Made by a program: the position numbers and the translations under genes
The notes under the pieces: generated by a model
The model's database searches: none
What the model was told of the DNA's origin: nothing
Seen by the model: only the letters and a program-made list of their open reading frames with translations
Shown here: piece by piece, positions 8,775-17,445 of the stretch
Numbering within the stretch: the stretch's first letter is position 1
Layout: the number at the start of each line of letters is the position of its first letter
From: Salegentibacter salarius
Lineage (GTDB): Bacteria; Bacteroidota; Bacteroidia; Flavobacteriales; Flavobacteriaceae
Direction: 5' to 3'
Assembly: GCF_900168265.1 (NCBI RefSeq)
Contig: NZ_FVZF01000005.1
Span: 62,001 to 126,000, forward strand
DNA: 64,000 nt

Positions 8775-8786
8775 CTTGTCTTTTGC

Positions 8787-9143
8787 CTAAAATAAAATCG
8801 CATCTACGATGGCACCAACAATGGCGATAAAAACGGCAAGCCACAGCGAAGGAAGAAAACCTTTTGTTTTAAAATCATCACTAAACTGATCGGCTATTTC
8901 AATAATGATAGCATAGGCAATGACCCGGGTGATAAAGCCTAGTCCCAGAAAATAAAAAATTCCGAAGGTTGCGACATTTAGTAATAAAGTAAGCACCCAA
9001 CTTAATAAGAAACTAAGTACCCCAATAATAAGCGCTACAATAATAGCTGTTTTGAAGCCCTCGAGTTTCACTTTAGGCATCATATTGGCTGCGGCGAGTA
9101 AAACCAGAGCATCTATAACGATATGCACTATCCACTGAAGCAT
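8787..9143 (-). CDS. Phage holin family / Mycobacterial 4TMS holin-like membrane protein
   Basis: The 118-residue protein has four closely spaced hydrophobic segments with short loops (MLQWIVHIVIDALVLLAAAN, then FKTAIIVALIIGVLSFLLSW, a third around 60-85, and a last around 95-118). That is the topology of the Bacteroidota family usually labelled phage holin family protein. There is no phage context: neighbours are a DUF218 protein and an AraC regulator. The name reflects fold similarity only and gives no evidence of lysis function. It may be co-transcribed with the AraC gene 12 bp downstream. Confidence 0.7.
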   Translation of the reverse strand: MLQWIVHIVIDALVLLAAANMMPKVKLEGFKTAIIVALIIGVLSFLLSWVLTLLLNVATFGIFYFLGLGFITRVIAYAIIIEIADQFSDDFKTKGFLPSLWLAVFIAIVGAIVDAILF

Positions 9144-9209
9144 AATTTTTTTGGATTTATGGTTAGGTTACTTAAAGATAGAAAAAAATTGCTAAAAACT
9201 TGAGCAATT

Positions 9210-9842
9210 TTAATCAGGCTGTTTTTCCAGTGTGGTAGGTTGCTGGTTAATAATAAGCTCCCAAATAGCTTTAAAATTAGCCAATTGTTCCCGGCGTTTA
9301 ATTGTTTCAGAAGAAGTATATGCTACAGGAGCAGCTTCTAAACCTTTATATTCAGCATCCAGGTTTTTAGCAATATAAAGACTTCTGGGTAAATGAAATT
9401 TCTGAGTAATTACGATAGCGTCTTCAATTTCAAATACAGTTTTAGCTCTAAACATACTGTCATACGTATCAAACCCGGAATGATCTAAAATAATATCTTC
9501 AGGAGGGACACCTTTTCTTTCCAGATGATTCTTTATCGAATTTACTTCGTCATAATCATCGGTTCTATGATCACCGCTTATTAGAAAATTTTCAATTTTA
9601 TTTTGTTTGTAAAGTTGGTAGGCAGTTTCTACACGATCCTCGAGAATAGGTGATAATTTTCCGTCTGAATGTACGCTCGCTCCCAGAATTATTCCTGTTT
9701 TAGCTGAAGGAATTTCTGAAATTTCAGAATAAATAAGATTAGATGTTTCTTTTAGGATATAAGCTTCTAACCCAAATATAATGAGGATACTTAAAATAAC
9801 GAAAAGTGAAAAAGCAAGGATTAGTTTTTTAAAAAACTTCAT
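9210..9842 (-). CDS. SanA/YdcF-family (DUF218) membrane-anchored protein
   Basis: The 210-residue protein has an N-terminal membrane anchor (about 6-26) and a DUF218 domain with the signatures IILGASVHSDGKLSPIL, LISGDHRTDDYDE and VITQKFHLPRSLYIAK. These are characteristic of the E. coli SanA/ElyC group, linked to envelope integrity and vancomycin sensitivity at high temperature. The domain faces the periplasm. It is monocistronic or first in the minus-strand block; the divergent nitroreductase gene starts at 9969, so the 126-bp space holds both promoters. Confidence 0.85.
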   Translation of the reverse strand: MKFFKKLILAFSLFVILSILIIFGLEAYILKETSNLIYSEISEIPSAKTGIILGASVHSDGKLSPILEDRVETAYQLYKQNKIENFLISGDHRTDDYDEVNSIKNHLERKGVPPEDIILDHSGFDTYDSMFRAKTVFEIEDAIVITQKFHLPRSLYIAKNLDAEYKGLEAAPVAYTSSETIKRREQLANFKAIWELIINQQPTTLEKQPD

Positions 9843-9912
9843 AAACTGCGCCGATTATAACACGAAGATAAAGAATAATAGTTTACCTATATGTTTAATT
9901 TATTGTGGATGC

Positions 9913-9943
9913 TTTAGGCATTAAACCTTATTGTTTACCTTTG
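9913..9943 (+). promoter_or_regulatory. Bacteroidota-type promoter for the nitroreductase gene
   Basis: A TACCTTTG box (9936-9943) matches the phylum's TAnnTTTG -7 element, with TTTA (9913-9916) 19 bp upstream as a -33 element. The ATG follows 25 bp later. Confidence 0.65.
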
Positions 9944-9968
9944 AAAATCTTAAAATAAGAATTAAAAA

Positions 9969-10601
9969 ATGAGCAATATTAAAGCTTTACAATGGCGTTA
10001 TGCTACCAAAAAGTTCGATCCAAATAAAATACTTTCTGAAGAGAAAATAGACATTCTTAAAGAAGCTTTTAACCTCACCGCAACTTCCTATGGTTTGCAA
10101 CCTTTAAAAATGGTTGTGGTGCGCGATAAAGAGTTACAGGAAAAGCTAAAAAGCGCTTCCTGGGGGCAACAGCAGCTAAATACGGCCTCACACGTTTTGG
10201 TAATTTGTATTGAAAAAAAAGTAGATAAGCATTTTATTGAACAATACTTTAAACGGGTAAAGCATATAAGAGAAACTCCAGATGAGGTTTTAGATCCTTT
10301 TAAAAAATCTTTGGTAGATAGTTTTGAATCAAAAGCTGAAGAAGAGGTGCACGCCTGGGCGCTAAACCAGGCTTATTTAACCCTGGGAACGCTTTTAACC
10401 GTTTGTGCTACCGAAGAAATTGATGCCTGCCCTATGGAAGGCTTTGAGCCCGATAAATATGATGAAATTCTAAATTTAGAAGCTCGTAATTTAAAATCGG
10501 TTTTGGCCTTGCCTGTAGGTTATCGAGCCGAAGATGATATGTTTTCTGAATTTAAAAAAGTGCGAAGACCACTTGATGATGTGATCATTGAAATTAACTA
10601 A
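9969..10601 (+). CDS. NAD(P)H-dependent oxidoreductase, nitroreductase family
   Basis: The 210-residue protein has the FMN-binding signature near the N terminus (RYATKKFD, then TATSYGLQPLKMVVV) and WALNQAYLTLGTLLTVCATE with LPVGYRAEDD near the end, as in NfsB-type enzymes. Such proteins form dimers and reduce nitro-aromatics, quinones or flavins using NAD(P)H. Length is normal. The ATG at 9969 sits behind a good phylum-type promoter. It is convergent with ribB, and the two stop codons overlap by 4 bp (10598-10601), so no terminator separates them. Confidence 0.88.
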   Translation: MSNIKALQWRYATKKFDPNKILSEEKIDILKEAFNLTATSYGLQPLKMVVVRDKELQEKLKSASWGQQQLNTASHVLVICIEKKVDKHFIEQYFKRVKHIRETPDEVLDPFKKSLVDSFESKAEEEVHAWALNQAYLTLGTLLTVCATEEIDACPMEGFEPDKYDEILNLEARNLKSVLALPVGYRAEDDMFSEFKKVRRPLDDVIIEIN

Positions 10602-11746
10602 TAGTTTACGTATCGCGTAATTTCCAATCCGTAGCCAATCATTCCAACACGTTTGGTTTGCTGGGTATTTGAAAGTAATTTGATTTTATGAATTTCCAGG
10701 TCGTGTAGAATCTGTGCGCCTATACCAAAATCTTTATTATCCATATTTATTGGCGGAGCTTTTACTTCGCCTTTTTTCTGGCGTTCTTTTAGTTCGGCCA
10801 GACGAGGTAGAAGGTTCAAAGACTGCCTTGCAGGATTTATAAAAACAATAGCGCCGCGACCTTCTTCGTTAACTGCCCTAAACATATTATCCAGTTTTTT
10901 ATCGGCATCATTGGTAAGTGTGCCCAGGATATCGTTATTAACCAGGGTAGAGTTCATACGAACAAGAATTTCTTCATCGCTTTTCCAGCTTCCTTTGGTT
11001 AGTGCAAGATGAACCTGCCCGTTTGTAGTCTGGCGGTAAGCTCTTAATCTAAATTTTCCAAAACGAGTTTCAAGATCAAAATCTTCTTTCTTTTCAATTA
11101 AAGAATCGTGTTGCATCCTGTAAGCAACCAGGGCTTCAATAGAAACAATTTTAAGATCAAATTTCTGGGCAACCTCCATTAATTGCGGAAGCCTTGCCAT
11201 AGTTCCATCCTCATTCATAATTTCTACAATCACTCCTGCAGGCTCAAAACCGGCAAGTCTTGCGAAATCTATAGCAGCTTCGGTATGCCCGGTTCTTCTT
11301 AATACCCCGCCTTCTTTTGCTTTAAGCGGAAAAATATGCCCGGGACGGTTAAGGTCTGTGGGATTGGTTTCGGGATCTATGAGAGATTGTATGGTTTTAG
11401 CTCTATCTGAAGCTGAAATCCCAGTGGTAACACCTTTGCCGCGTAAATCTACAGAAATGGTAAACCCGGTTTCCATAGGATCGGTATTGTTGCTCACCAT
11501 CATTTCCAGTTTCAGGTTCTTGCAACGTTCTTCGGTAATAGGGGCGCAAATGAGTCCGCGACCGTGAGTGGCCATAAAATTGATCATTTCCGGAGTCACC
11601 TTTTCGGCAGCGGCAACAAAATCTCCTTCATTTTCCCTGTCTTCATCGTCTACCACAATAATCACCTTTCCTGCACGAATATCATCAATCGCTTCCTGAA
11701 TGCTGTGAAGTTTAAGGGTGTTTTGGGTAGTTGTTTCCTGAGCCAT
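10598..11746 (-). CDS. ribB: 3,4-dihydroxy-2-butanone 4-phosphate synthase with degenerate GTP cyclohydrolase II-like domain
   Basis: The ATG at 11746 gives 382 residues (a TTG further up adds 8). The first half is an intact RibB: acidic loop DDEDRENEGD (33-42), THGRGLICAP, GHIFPLKA and RRTGHTEA (about 150-157). It forms the four-carbon riboflavin precursor from ribulose 5-phosphate. The second half (about 217-382) aligns with GTP cyclohydrolase II, but the three zinc Cys positions are Leu 268, Asn 279 and Ala 281, and the catalytic RGHEGRG region reads INPARQS. It should therefore lack cyclohydrolase activity, like the RibBX variants reported in Proteobacteria; a separate ribA is needed elsewhere. 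It follows the LptF/G-type gene by 30 bp. Confidence 0.9.
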   Translation of the reverse strand: MAQETTTQNTLKLHSIQEAIDDIRAGKVIIVVDDEDRENEGDFVAAAEKVTPEMINFMATHGRGLICAPITEERCKNLKLEMMVSNNTDPMETGFTISVDLRGKGVTTGISASDRAKTIQSLIDPETNPTDLNRPGHIFPLKAKEGGVLRRTGHTEAAIDFARLAGFEPAGVIVEIMNEDGTMARLPQLMEVAQKFDLKIVSIEALVAYRMQHDSLIEKKEDFDLETRFGKFRLRAYRQTTNGQVHLALTKGSWKSDEEILVRMNSTLVNNDILGTLTNDADKKLDNMFRAVNEEGRGAIVFINPARQSLNLLPRLAELKERQKKGEVKAPPINMDNKDFGIGAQILHDLEIHKIKLLSNTQQTKRVGMIGYGLEITRYVNY

Positions 11747-11776
11747 GTTGTGTGTTATTTTGGGCTGCAAAGATAT

Positions 11777-13225
11777 TTAATCTATTTTTCTTTTCGGCTT
11801 AATAATACCAGCTTTTTTAAGGCCTTTCCGTATAGGTTCGGTAATAGTATCAAAAGCAAAAAGACCCTGATCGGTAGTGGCCCGGTAAGTAAGATAAATT
11901 CCCAATGGCAGCATAATTAAAGTGGAAAGCCAGGTAGCCCAAAACGGACTAATACTGCCATCTTCTGCACTGTTTTTAGCAAATATTCCTATAAAGTGAT
12001 AGGTTAGAAAAAGTAGAATTGCAACCACCATTGGTAATCCCATTCCTCCTTTTCTAATAATTGCGCCTAATGGTGCGCCTACAAAAAAGAGCACTATACA
12101 GGCAGCAGCTAAAACGTATTTTTCGTGTAATGCTATCTCAAATTTATTAAGTTGCTTGGTTGAATTCTTTAATTCAGATTTTTTAATATTAAGATGCGAA
12201 AGTGCCCCATTTACTGAGCCGATCGATAAGTTGACAATTTGTACCGCCTGGTAAGTGTCATATTCTTCAAGGATGGTATTTTCTATTTCCTTAATAGAAT
12301 CTGAAGGATTTAAATTCACCGCAATATTATCAAAATCTGTACGCTGGTACATATTTTCGGTTAAGGCTCTTTTCTTTTCATTATATGAAGTAGTAAAGGA
12401 ATCTATACTCTGGCGGAGTTCCGAAATATTCAGCATTCCCTGGGTATTGCTATAACTTTCATCTTCCAGGTCTACATTATTAAAATCAGATAGATCCAGG
12501 TTTATCGTATATTCTTCAAAATAGCTTTTTGCAAAAGGTTTATCCCTTCTTTTGGAATAATCTGAAGGTTGAATTTCATCGTAATAATTACCGTCTTTCA
12601 GGATAAGGGAAAGTACATCAGAATCTGTACTTCCAACCAATTCTCCTTCTTTGGCTTTCATTACGGTAAAATTTCCGCTGCGATTTGTTTTTTTATGAAT
12701 AATCACATCGGTAAGATATTGACCGTTATCGCCGCTTTTATCTTCAACTTTAATATTTATAGTTCCAAGATCGTTAAAAACGCCTTCGGTAATAGCCATT
12801 GCCGGTTTTAACTTGGCAATATTTTTCCGAAGATTTATGGATTTATATTCTGCGGCCGGAATTACATTATTTGCAAAAAAGAAGGCGGTGACACTAACCA
12901 GTAGAATAAAAACGGTTAAGCTGCGCATTGCCCGTTGCAGGGAAATCCCTGAAGATTTCATAGCTGCAAACTCATAATTTTCGGCAAAATTACCAAAAGT
13001 CATTATGGAGGTAAGCAGGATGGTTAGCGGTAGAACCAGTGGCACCAGTTTAGGGGAAAAATAGAGAAGGAATTTCAGAATAATTTCTGTATCCAAATCT
13101 TTTCCCGCCAGTTCACCTATGTACAACCAAATGGTTTGGAGTACAAAGATGAACATAAGAATTATAAAAACTGAAAAAAATGTTTTTAAGTAACTGGTGA
13201 GTATGTACCGGTCTAGTATTTTCAA
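11777..13225 (-). CDS. LptF/LptG-family permease (YjgP/YjgQ)
   Basis: The 482-residue protein has the family layout: an N-terminal helix set (about 10-110) starting ILDRYILTSYLKTFF, a large periplasmic beta region (about 120-330), and three C-terminal helices (about 355-470) including GAPLGAIIRKGGMGLP. It is a subunit of the inner-membrane lipopolysaccharide transporter that pairs with LptB. Bacteroidota often carry this gene next to lolA and ftsK, as here, with 1 bp between the LolA-like stop and this start. LptF and LptG cannot be told apart from the sequence alone. A long C-terminal Lys-rich tail ends the protein. Confidence 0.9.
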   Translation of the reverse strand: MKILDRYILTSYLKTFFSVFIILMFIFVLQTIWLYIGELAGKDLDTEIILKFLLYFSPKLVPLVLPLTILLTSIMTFGNFAENYEFAAMKSSGISLQRAMRSLTVFILLVSVTAFFFANNVIPAAEYKSINLRKNIAKLKPAMAITEGVFNDLGTINIKVEDKSGDNGQYLTDVIIHKKTNRSGNFTVMKAKEGELVGSTDSDVLSLILKDGNYYDEIQPSDYSKRRDKPFAKSYFEEYTINLDLSDFNNVDLEDESYSNTQGMLNISELRQSIDSFTTSYNEKKRALTENMYQRTDFDNIAVNLNPSDSIKEIENTILEEYDTYQAVQIVNLSIGSVNGALSHLNIKKSELKNSTKQLNKFEIALHEKYVLAAACIVLFFVGAPLGAIIRKGGMGLPMVVAILLFLTYHFIGIFAKNSAEDGSISPFWATWLSTLIMLPLGIYLTYRATTDQGLFAFDTITEPIRKGLKKAGIIKPKRKID

Positions 13226-13226
13226 C

Positions 13227-13868
13227 TTAGTCTAATCTATTGATGTAAAAATCTTCGTAACGAGCTTCTTCAAAAGTAAAAAGGTTTTTAGCCAGCTCCT
13301 GGTCGGTTTTAAAGCTTTTTACGGTAATAGTAATTTTTGTATCGTTATCCTGGGTTTGGATAAGGTTATAAATATGTTTGGTTTGGTTATCAATCCCCAA
13401 TAAAATATTCTTAACCTCGGCATTGCTGTCTTTAGGAGTTAATTTTACGTATTGAATATTGCGACCATTTACATTTTTAGCAACGTCCATTTCGTAGTTA
13501 TAACCTTCTTCATAAAAGCTGAACATTTTTGAAGGGGTTATATTATTTTCTTCCTCTTCCACATAGGTAGAGATATTAATCTCCTCATCTTCCGGAATTA
13601 TAGTGTAGACTTTCTTCCCATCAAACATTTGGGTAGTTCCCATCAGGTTTAATACATATTTTTCTCCTTTAATGCTAACATCGCCACGAGTTTCCTGGTT
13701 TACGTTGGCAGCATTATTTTGAAGGCTATATTTAAAATCGATCACCATATTGTCGTAGGTTTTAACCTTAGAAGAAACTTCGTTAAGAAGGCTTTCAGCT
13801 TTTTTAGAATTTTGAGCTTGCAAGCCTATGGTGAAAATAGCGAGCGTAATAAAAATTAAATTTTTCAT
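13227..13868 (-). CDS. LolA-like outer-membrane lipoprotein carrier protein
   Basis: The ATG at 13868 gives 213 residues and a clean signal peptide MKNLIFITLAIFTIGLQAQ; a start 9 codons earlier would place polar residues before it and overlap ftsK. The mature part is the LolA-type half-barrel: LLNEVSSKVKTYDNMVIDFK, then DVSIKGEKYVLNLMGTTQMFDGKKVYTI, and a C-terminal VKSFKTDQELAKNLFTFEEA. LolA proteins carry lipoproteins across the periplasm. The gene lies between ftsK (16 bp upstream) and lptF/G (1 bp downstream), a typical arrangement in this family. Confidence 0.85.
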   Translation of the reverse strand: MKNLIFITLAIFTIGLQAQNSKKAESLLNEVSSKVKTYDNMVIDFKYSLQNNAANVNQETRGDVSIKGEKYVLNLMGTTQMFDGKKVYTIIPEDEEINISTYVEEEENNITPSKMFSFYEEGYNYEMDVAKNVNGRNIQYVKLTPKDSNAEVKNILLGIDNQTKHIYNLIQTQDNDTKITITVKSFKTDQELAKNLFTFEEARYEDFYINRLD

Positions 13869-13884
13869 TTTAGTAATTAGGTGT

Positions 13885-16257
13885 TTATTCTTCATTTAAT
13901 AATTGATCTAAGGCTGCAAGATCTGTCACTAAAACCTGCCTGGCTTTACTGCCTTCAAAAGGTCCTACAATTCCCGCCGCTTCTAATTGATCTATGATCC
14001 TGCCGGCGCGGTTGTAACCAAGTTTTAATTTACGTTGCAGCAAAGAAGCCGAGCCTTGTTGAGCGGTAACGATCACTTCAGCTGCTTCCCTAAAGAGTTT
14101 ATCTCTTTCACTTACATCTATATCAACACCTGTGCCACTATCATCTGCTTCGTAGGCAGGAAGTTGGTGTGCTTCCGGATAAGCTTTTTGAGAACCTATA
14201 AACTCTGTTATCTTATCAACTTCGGGAGTGTCTACAAAAGCACATTGTAGCCTTTTCAATTCATTTCCCTGGGTAAAAAGCATATCTCCGCGACCAATTA
14301 GCTGATCTGCGCCCTGGCCATCTAAAATAGTTCTGGAATCTATTTTTGAAGTTACTCTAAAGGCAATTCTCGCCGGGAAGTTAGCTTTTATAATACCGGT
14401 AATTACGTTTACCGAGGGTCTTTGGGTAGCAATAATTAAGTGAATACCAATTGCACGGGCTAACTGCGCTAAACGGGCAATAGGGGTTTCTACCTCTTTC
14501 CCGGCAGTCATAATCAAATCGGCAAATTCATCTACGACCAGAACAATATAAGGTAGGAATTTATGGCCCTCTTCCGGATTTAATTTTCTTGCTTTAAACT
14601 TAACATTGTATTCTTTGATGTTACGAACCATCGCATTTTTAAGCAGTTCGTAGCGATCATCCATTTCAATACACAAGGAATTTAGTGTATTAATTACCTT
14701 GGTATTATCAGTAATAATTGCGTCACCTGAATCTGGCAGTTTTGCGAGATAATGGCGTTCAATTTTATTAAAAAGCGTAAGCTCTACTTTTTTAGGATCT
14801 ACCAGTACAAATTTTACTTCAGCAGGATGTTTGCTATAGAGTAGGGAAGTAAGAATGGCATTTAATCCAACCGATTTACCCTGACCTGTTGCACCGGCCA
14901 TAAGCATATGCGGCATTTTTGCAAGGTCTACCACGAAGGTTTCGTTAGAAATAGTTTTTCCTAAAGCCATTGGTAATTCCATCTCAGCATTCTGGAATTT
15001 AGGTGAAGCAATCACCGAACGCATCGAAACAATGGTAGAGTTTTTATTGGGAACCTCTATACCTATAGTCCCTTTACCCGGAATTGGCGCAATAATCCTA
15101 ATACCCAATGCCGAAAGGGAAAGCGCAATATCGTCTTCCAGGTTTTTAATTTTTGAAATTCTAATCCCTGCTTCGGGTACAATTTCGTATAAAGTTACCG
15201 TTGGGCCAACCGTAGCTTTAATTTGGGCAATTTCGATTTTGTAGTTTTTAAGCGTGTCTACAATACGGTTTTTATGTTCTTCCAGTTCTTCCTGGTCTAC
15301 CGTAATACCGCCACCATATTCCTGGAGCAATTCCAGGGTAGGAAATTTATAATTACTTAATTCTAAAGTAGGATCAAATTCCCCAAAATCTTTAACGATC
15401 TTATTGCTGATCTTATCTTCTTCTACTTCTTCTTCCTCGGTGGTTTCTACTTCCATTTCCACTTCGCCACTATCTTCTTTCTTTGCGGGTTTAGGCGAAG
15501 GAGAAGGGATTTCTTCTTTTGGAGGTGTTTTTTCCAGTTTTATTTCTGCGGAAGTTTTTTCGGCAGGTTTTTCTTGTTTTGGCGCAACTTGTTCTTTCCA
15601 GTCGGTTTCTTCTTCGGTAGCCGAAATTTCTTCTTTATTTGATTGAAATTCTTTGTTTAGGCTTTCTTTCTTAGACTTCACAAAACCGCCAATCAATTCG
15701 GGGGTTAATTTTAATCTTAAGCTTAAATAGGCAATAAACAGGAATAACATTAATAAAATAGTTCCGAAGAAACCTAAATAATCCTGAAGAAAATCGTTCA
15801 TTTCATAACCTATTCTTCCGCCTAATAGTGGATTTTTAGCAGCAAAAAAACCGAAGAAAATAGCTAGCCACAACATAATTAAAATTCCCCAAAACCAGGA
15901 TTCCCTTAGTTTGGTAGATTTTACGCCAAGAAATAAATGAAATCCGCTGTAGCTTACCAAAATTGAAAAGATAAAAGCGGCAACGCCAAATCCTTTATAC
16001 ATAAAAAAGTCGCTAACTGAAGCGCCAAATTTACTTAGCCAGTTTTTGGTTTCTACTTCGCGATTTGAGAATTCACCAAGCGTGCTTTGGTCTACCTCCC
16101 AATTGAATAAAAATGAGATGAATGCGACACTTAAAGCCAGGCCGAATAACATTAAAAAACTACCTAAAACTACCTTTTGTTGCCGGTTAAGTTTGAAGGA
16201 AAATTTAGTCGACTTTTTCCCGGTGTTTGTTTTAGTCCTGGTTTTCTTTTTGGCCAT
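13885..16257 (-). CDS. ftsK: FtsK/SpoIIIE DNA translocase
   Basis: The ATG at 16257 (MAKKKTRTKT) gives 790 residues; an earlier in-frame ATG would add 11 residues unlike the family. Four N-terminal membrane helices (about 25-190) are followed by a Pro/Glu/Lys-rich linker (about 210-290), and then the motor: Walker A GATGQGKSVGLN near 449-460, Walker B IVLVVDEFADLI, and ATQRPSVNVITG. The C-terminal gamma domain (RKLKLGYNRAGRIIDQLEAAG) reads KOPS-like sequences to orient translocation. FtsK clears DNA from the division septum and activates Xer recombination at dif. It heads the ftsK-lolA-lptF/G-ribB run. Its promoter should lie in 16258-16450. Confidence 0.97.
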   Translation of the reverse strand: MAKKKTRTKTNTGKKSTKFSFKLNRQQKVVLGSFLMLFGLALSVAFISFLFNWEVDQSTLGEFSNREVETKNWLSKFGASVSDFFMYKGFGVAAFIFSILVSYSGFHLFLGVKSTKLRESWFWGILIMLWLAIFFGFFAAKNPLLGGRIGYEMNDFLQDYLGFFGTILLMLFLFIAYLSLRLKLTPELIGGFVKSKKESLNKEFQSNKEEISATEEETDWKEQVAPKQEKPAEKTSAEIKLEKTPPKEEIPSPSPKPAKKEDSGEVEMEVETTEEEEVEEDKISNKIVKDFGEFDPTLELSNYKFPTLELLQEYGGGITVDQEELEEHKNRIVDTLKNYKIEIAQIKATVGPTVTLYEIVPEAGIRISKIKNLEDDIALSLSALGIRIIAPIPGKGTIGIEVPNKNSTIVSMRSVIASPKFQNAEMELPMALGKTISNETFVVDLAKMPHMLMAGATGQGKSVGLNAILTSLLYSKHPAEVKFVLVDPKKVELTLFNKIERHYLAKLPDSGDAIITDNTKVINTLNSLCIEMDDRYELLKNAMVRNIKEYNVKFKARKLNPEEGHKFLPYIVLVVDEFADLIMTAGKEVETPIARLAQLARAIGIHLIIATQRPSVNVITGIIKANFPARIAFRVTSKIDSRTILDGQGADQLIGRGDMLFTQGNELKRLQCAFVDTPEVDKITEFIGSQKAYPEAHQLPAYEADDSGTGVDIDVSERDKLFREAAEVIVTAQQGSASLLQRKLKLGYNRAGRIIDQLEAAGIVGPFEGSKARQVLVTDLAALDQLLNEE

Positions 16258-16450
16258 AGATGATTTGAAGGATTTTGAGCAAAAATACAAATTAGCCCCT
16301 TCTAAAATAAAGAAAATTGACTTCAGTTTAGAGGAGGTTATTTTATAAGCTTAAACGTTCAAATCTAAGCAATTATTTTTTGAGAAGTAACGCTTCAAAT
16401 AATTCAGAATTTAAGTGCCTTAGGTTCTGAAAGCTAGACTATAATTTATT

Positions 16451-16813
16451 TTAAAAAATGTAGGGAAAGTAAATAAATGCTCCAATAATTACCGCGATTA
16501 TAGCTGCTATAAAAACCGCTCCCGCCGCAATATCTTTAATATGGCCAATCTTACTATGAAAATCTGGATGCACAAAATCTGCCATAGCTTCCAACCCGGA
16601 ATTTAAACCTTCAGCAGTCATCACCAGGCCTATGGCTACAAACTGAAACATCCATTCGGTTTTCGTGATTTCAAAGAAATAGCCGGCAATACACATGATT
16701 ATGGCAAGCACAAATTGCACCTGTATACTCTGCTCGTGTTTTAATAACAACCAGGCTCCTTTAATGGCATAGCCGCCTCCTCTTATTCTTTTTCCGAGGA
16801 AACTATCCCGCAT
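16451..16813 (-). CDS. dgkA: Diacylglycerol kinase family membrane protein
   Basis: The 120-residue protein has three predicted membrane helices (about 31-48, 52-70 and 95-118). The signature EGLNSGLEAMADFV, then HIKDIAAGAVFIAA, matches the prokaryotic DgkA/UdpK group, where the conserved Glu-Asn-Glu set and the Asp-Ala-Ala-Gly-Ala-Val stretch bind ATP and lipid substrate. It recycles diacylglycerol or undecaprenol at the inner membrane. Its ATG shares one base with the tpx stop codon (16813), indicating translational coupling with tpx, which is an odd partner functionally. Which lipid is the substrate cannot be told. Confidence 0.9.
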   Translation of the reverse strand: MRDSFLGKRIRGGGYAIKGAWLLLKHEQSIQVQFVLAIIMCIAGYFFEITKTEWMFQFVAIGLVMTAEGLNSGLEAMADFVHPDFHSKIGHIKDIAAGAVFIAAIIAVIIGAFIYFPYIF

Positions 16814-17313
16814 TATAACAGGGTTTTAAGTGCAGCAAGATAATCTGGTTCTTCACCAATCTCCGGAACTTGTTGGCTATGAATAACGTTTCCGTTTTCA
16901 TCTAATACAATTACAACCCTGGAAAGCAAAGCCTCAAAAGGACCATCCATAATTTCCAGGCCGTAATCTTTTCCGAAGTTTCTATCTCTAAAGTCAGATA
17001 GGTTGATGACATTATCTAAACCTTCATCATCTACAAAACGTTTTTGAGCAAAAGGTAGATCTCGTGAGATACAAAGCACGACCGTATTTTCAAGTTCTGT
17101 AGCACGTTCGTTAAACTTTCTTACAGAGGTTGCACAAACCCCGGTGTCTATACTTGGGAAGATATTTAAAATAACGCGCTTTCCTTTAAAATCGTTTAAA
17201 GTTGCGGTACTAAGATCAGATTTAATAAGTTCAAAATGGGGAGCTCTTTCGCCTTTCTCGGGTAGGCTACCATAGGTGTTTATTTTTTCACCTTTTAATG
17301 TTATTTGCGACAT
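16813..17313 (-). CDS. tpx: Thiol peroxidase (Tpx) apparently lacking the resolving Cys
   Basis: The 166-residue protein is a Tpx-type atypical peroxiredoxin, with peroxidatic Cys 60 in the motif SIDTGVCATSVRKFNE. E. coli Tpx places its resolving Cys in DLPFAQSRFC; here the equivalent DLPFAQKRFV has Val at position 94. Cys 81 sits in a strand close by (VVLCISRDLP) and could replace it, or the enzyme may work in a 1-Cys manner. It reduces hydroperoxides in the cytoplasm with thioredoxin. A thioredoxin and a typical peroxiredoxin are encoded just upstream, separated by a terminator. It overlaps dgkA by one base. Confidence 0.93.
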   Translation of the reverse strand: MSQITLKGEKINTYGSLPEKGERAPHFELIKSDLSTATLNDFKGKRVILNIFPSIDTGVCATSVRKFNERATELENTVVLCISRDLPFAQKRFVDDEGLDNVINLSDFRDRNFGKDYGLEIMDGPFEALLSRVVIVLDENGNVIHSQQVPEIGEEPDYLAALKTLL

Positions 17314-17379
17314 GGATGTTTTCTATTAAATTGGATTGATAAATTTAGAACATCTGTTTTAGGGATTTACTAAAATTAT

Positions 17380-17420
17380 CATAAAAACAAAGGGCTGCCT
17401 AAATATAAGGCAGCCCTCTT
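17380..17420 (-). terminator. Terminator after the Prx-thioredoxin-DUF6952 operon
   Basis: A perfect 10-bp stem AGGGCTGCCT/AGGCAGCCCT (17391-17400 with 17408-17417) with a 7-nt loop is followed on the minus strand by TTTGTTTTT. It separates the operon from tpx. Confidence 0.88.
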
Positions 17421-17445
17421 TAAAATATAATTAAAATGCGATTTT

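Noticed and set aside
8787-9143. Possible prophage, because of the holin-like gene
   Set aside because: No other phage-like gene is within the window; the family is common in Bacteroidota outside phages.
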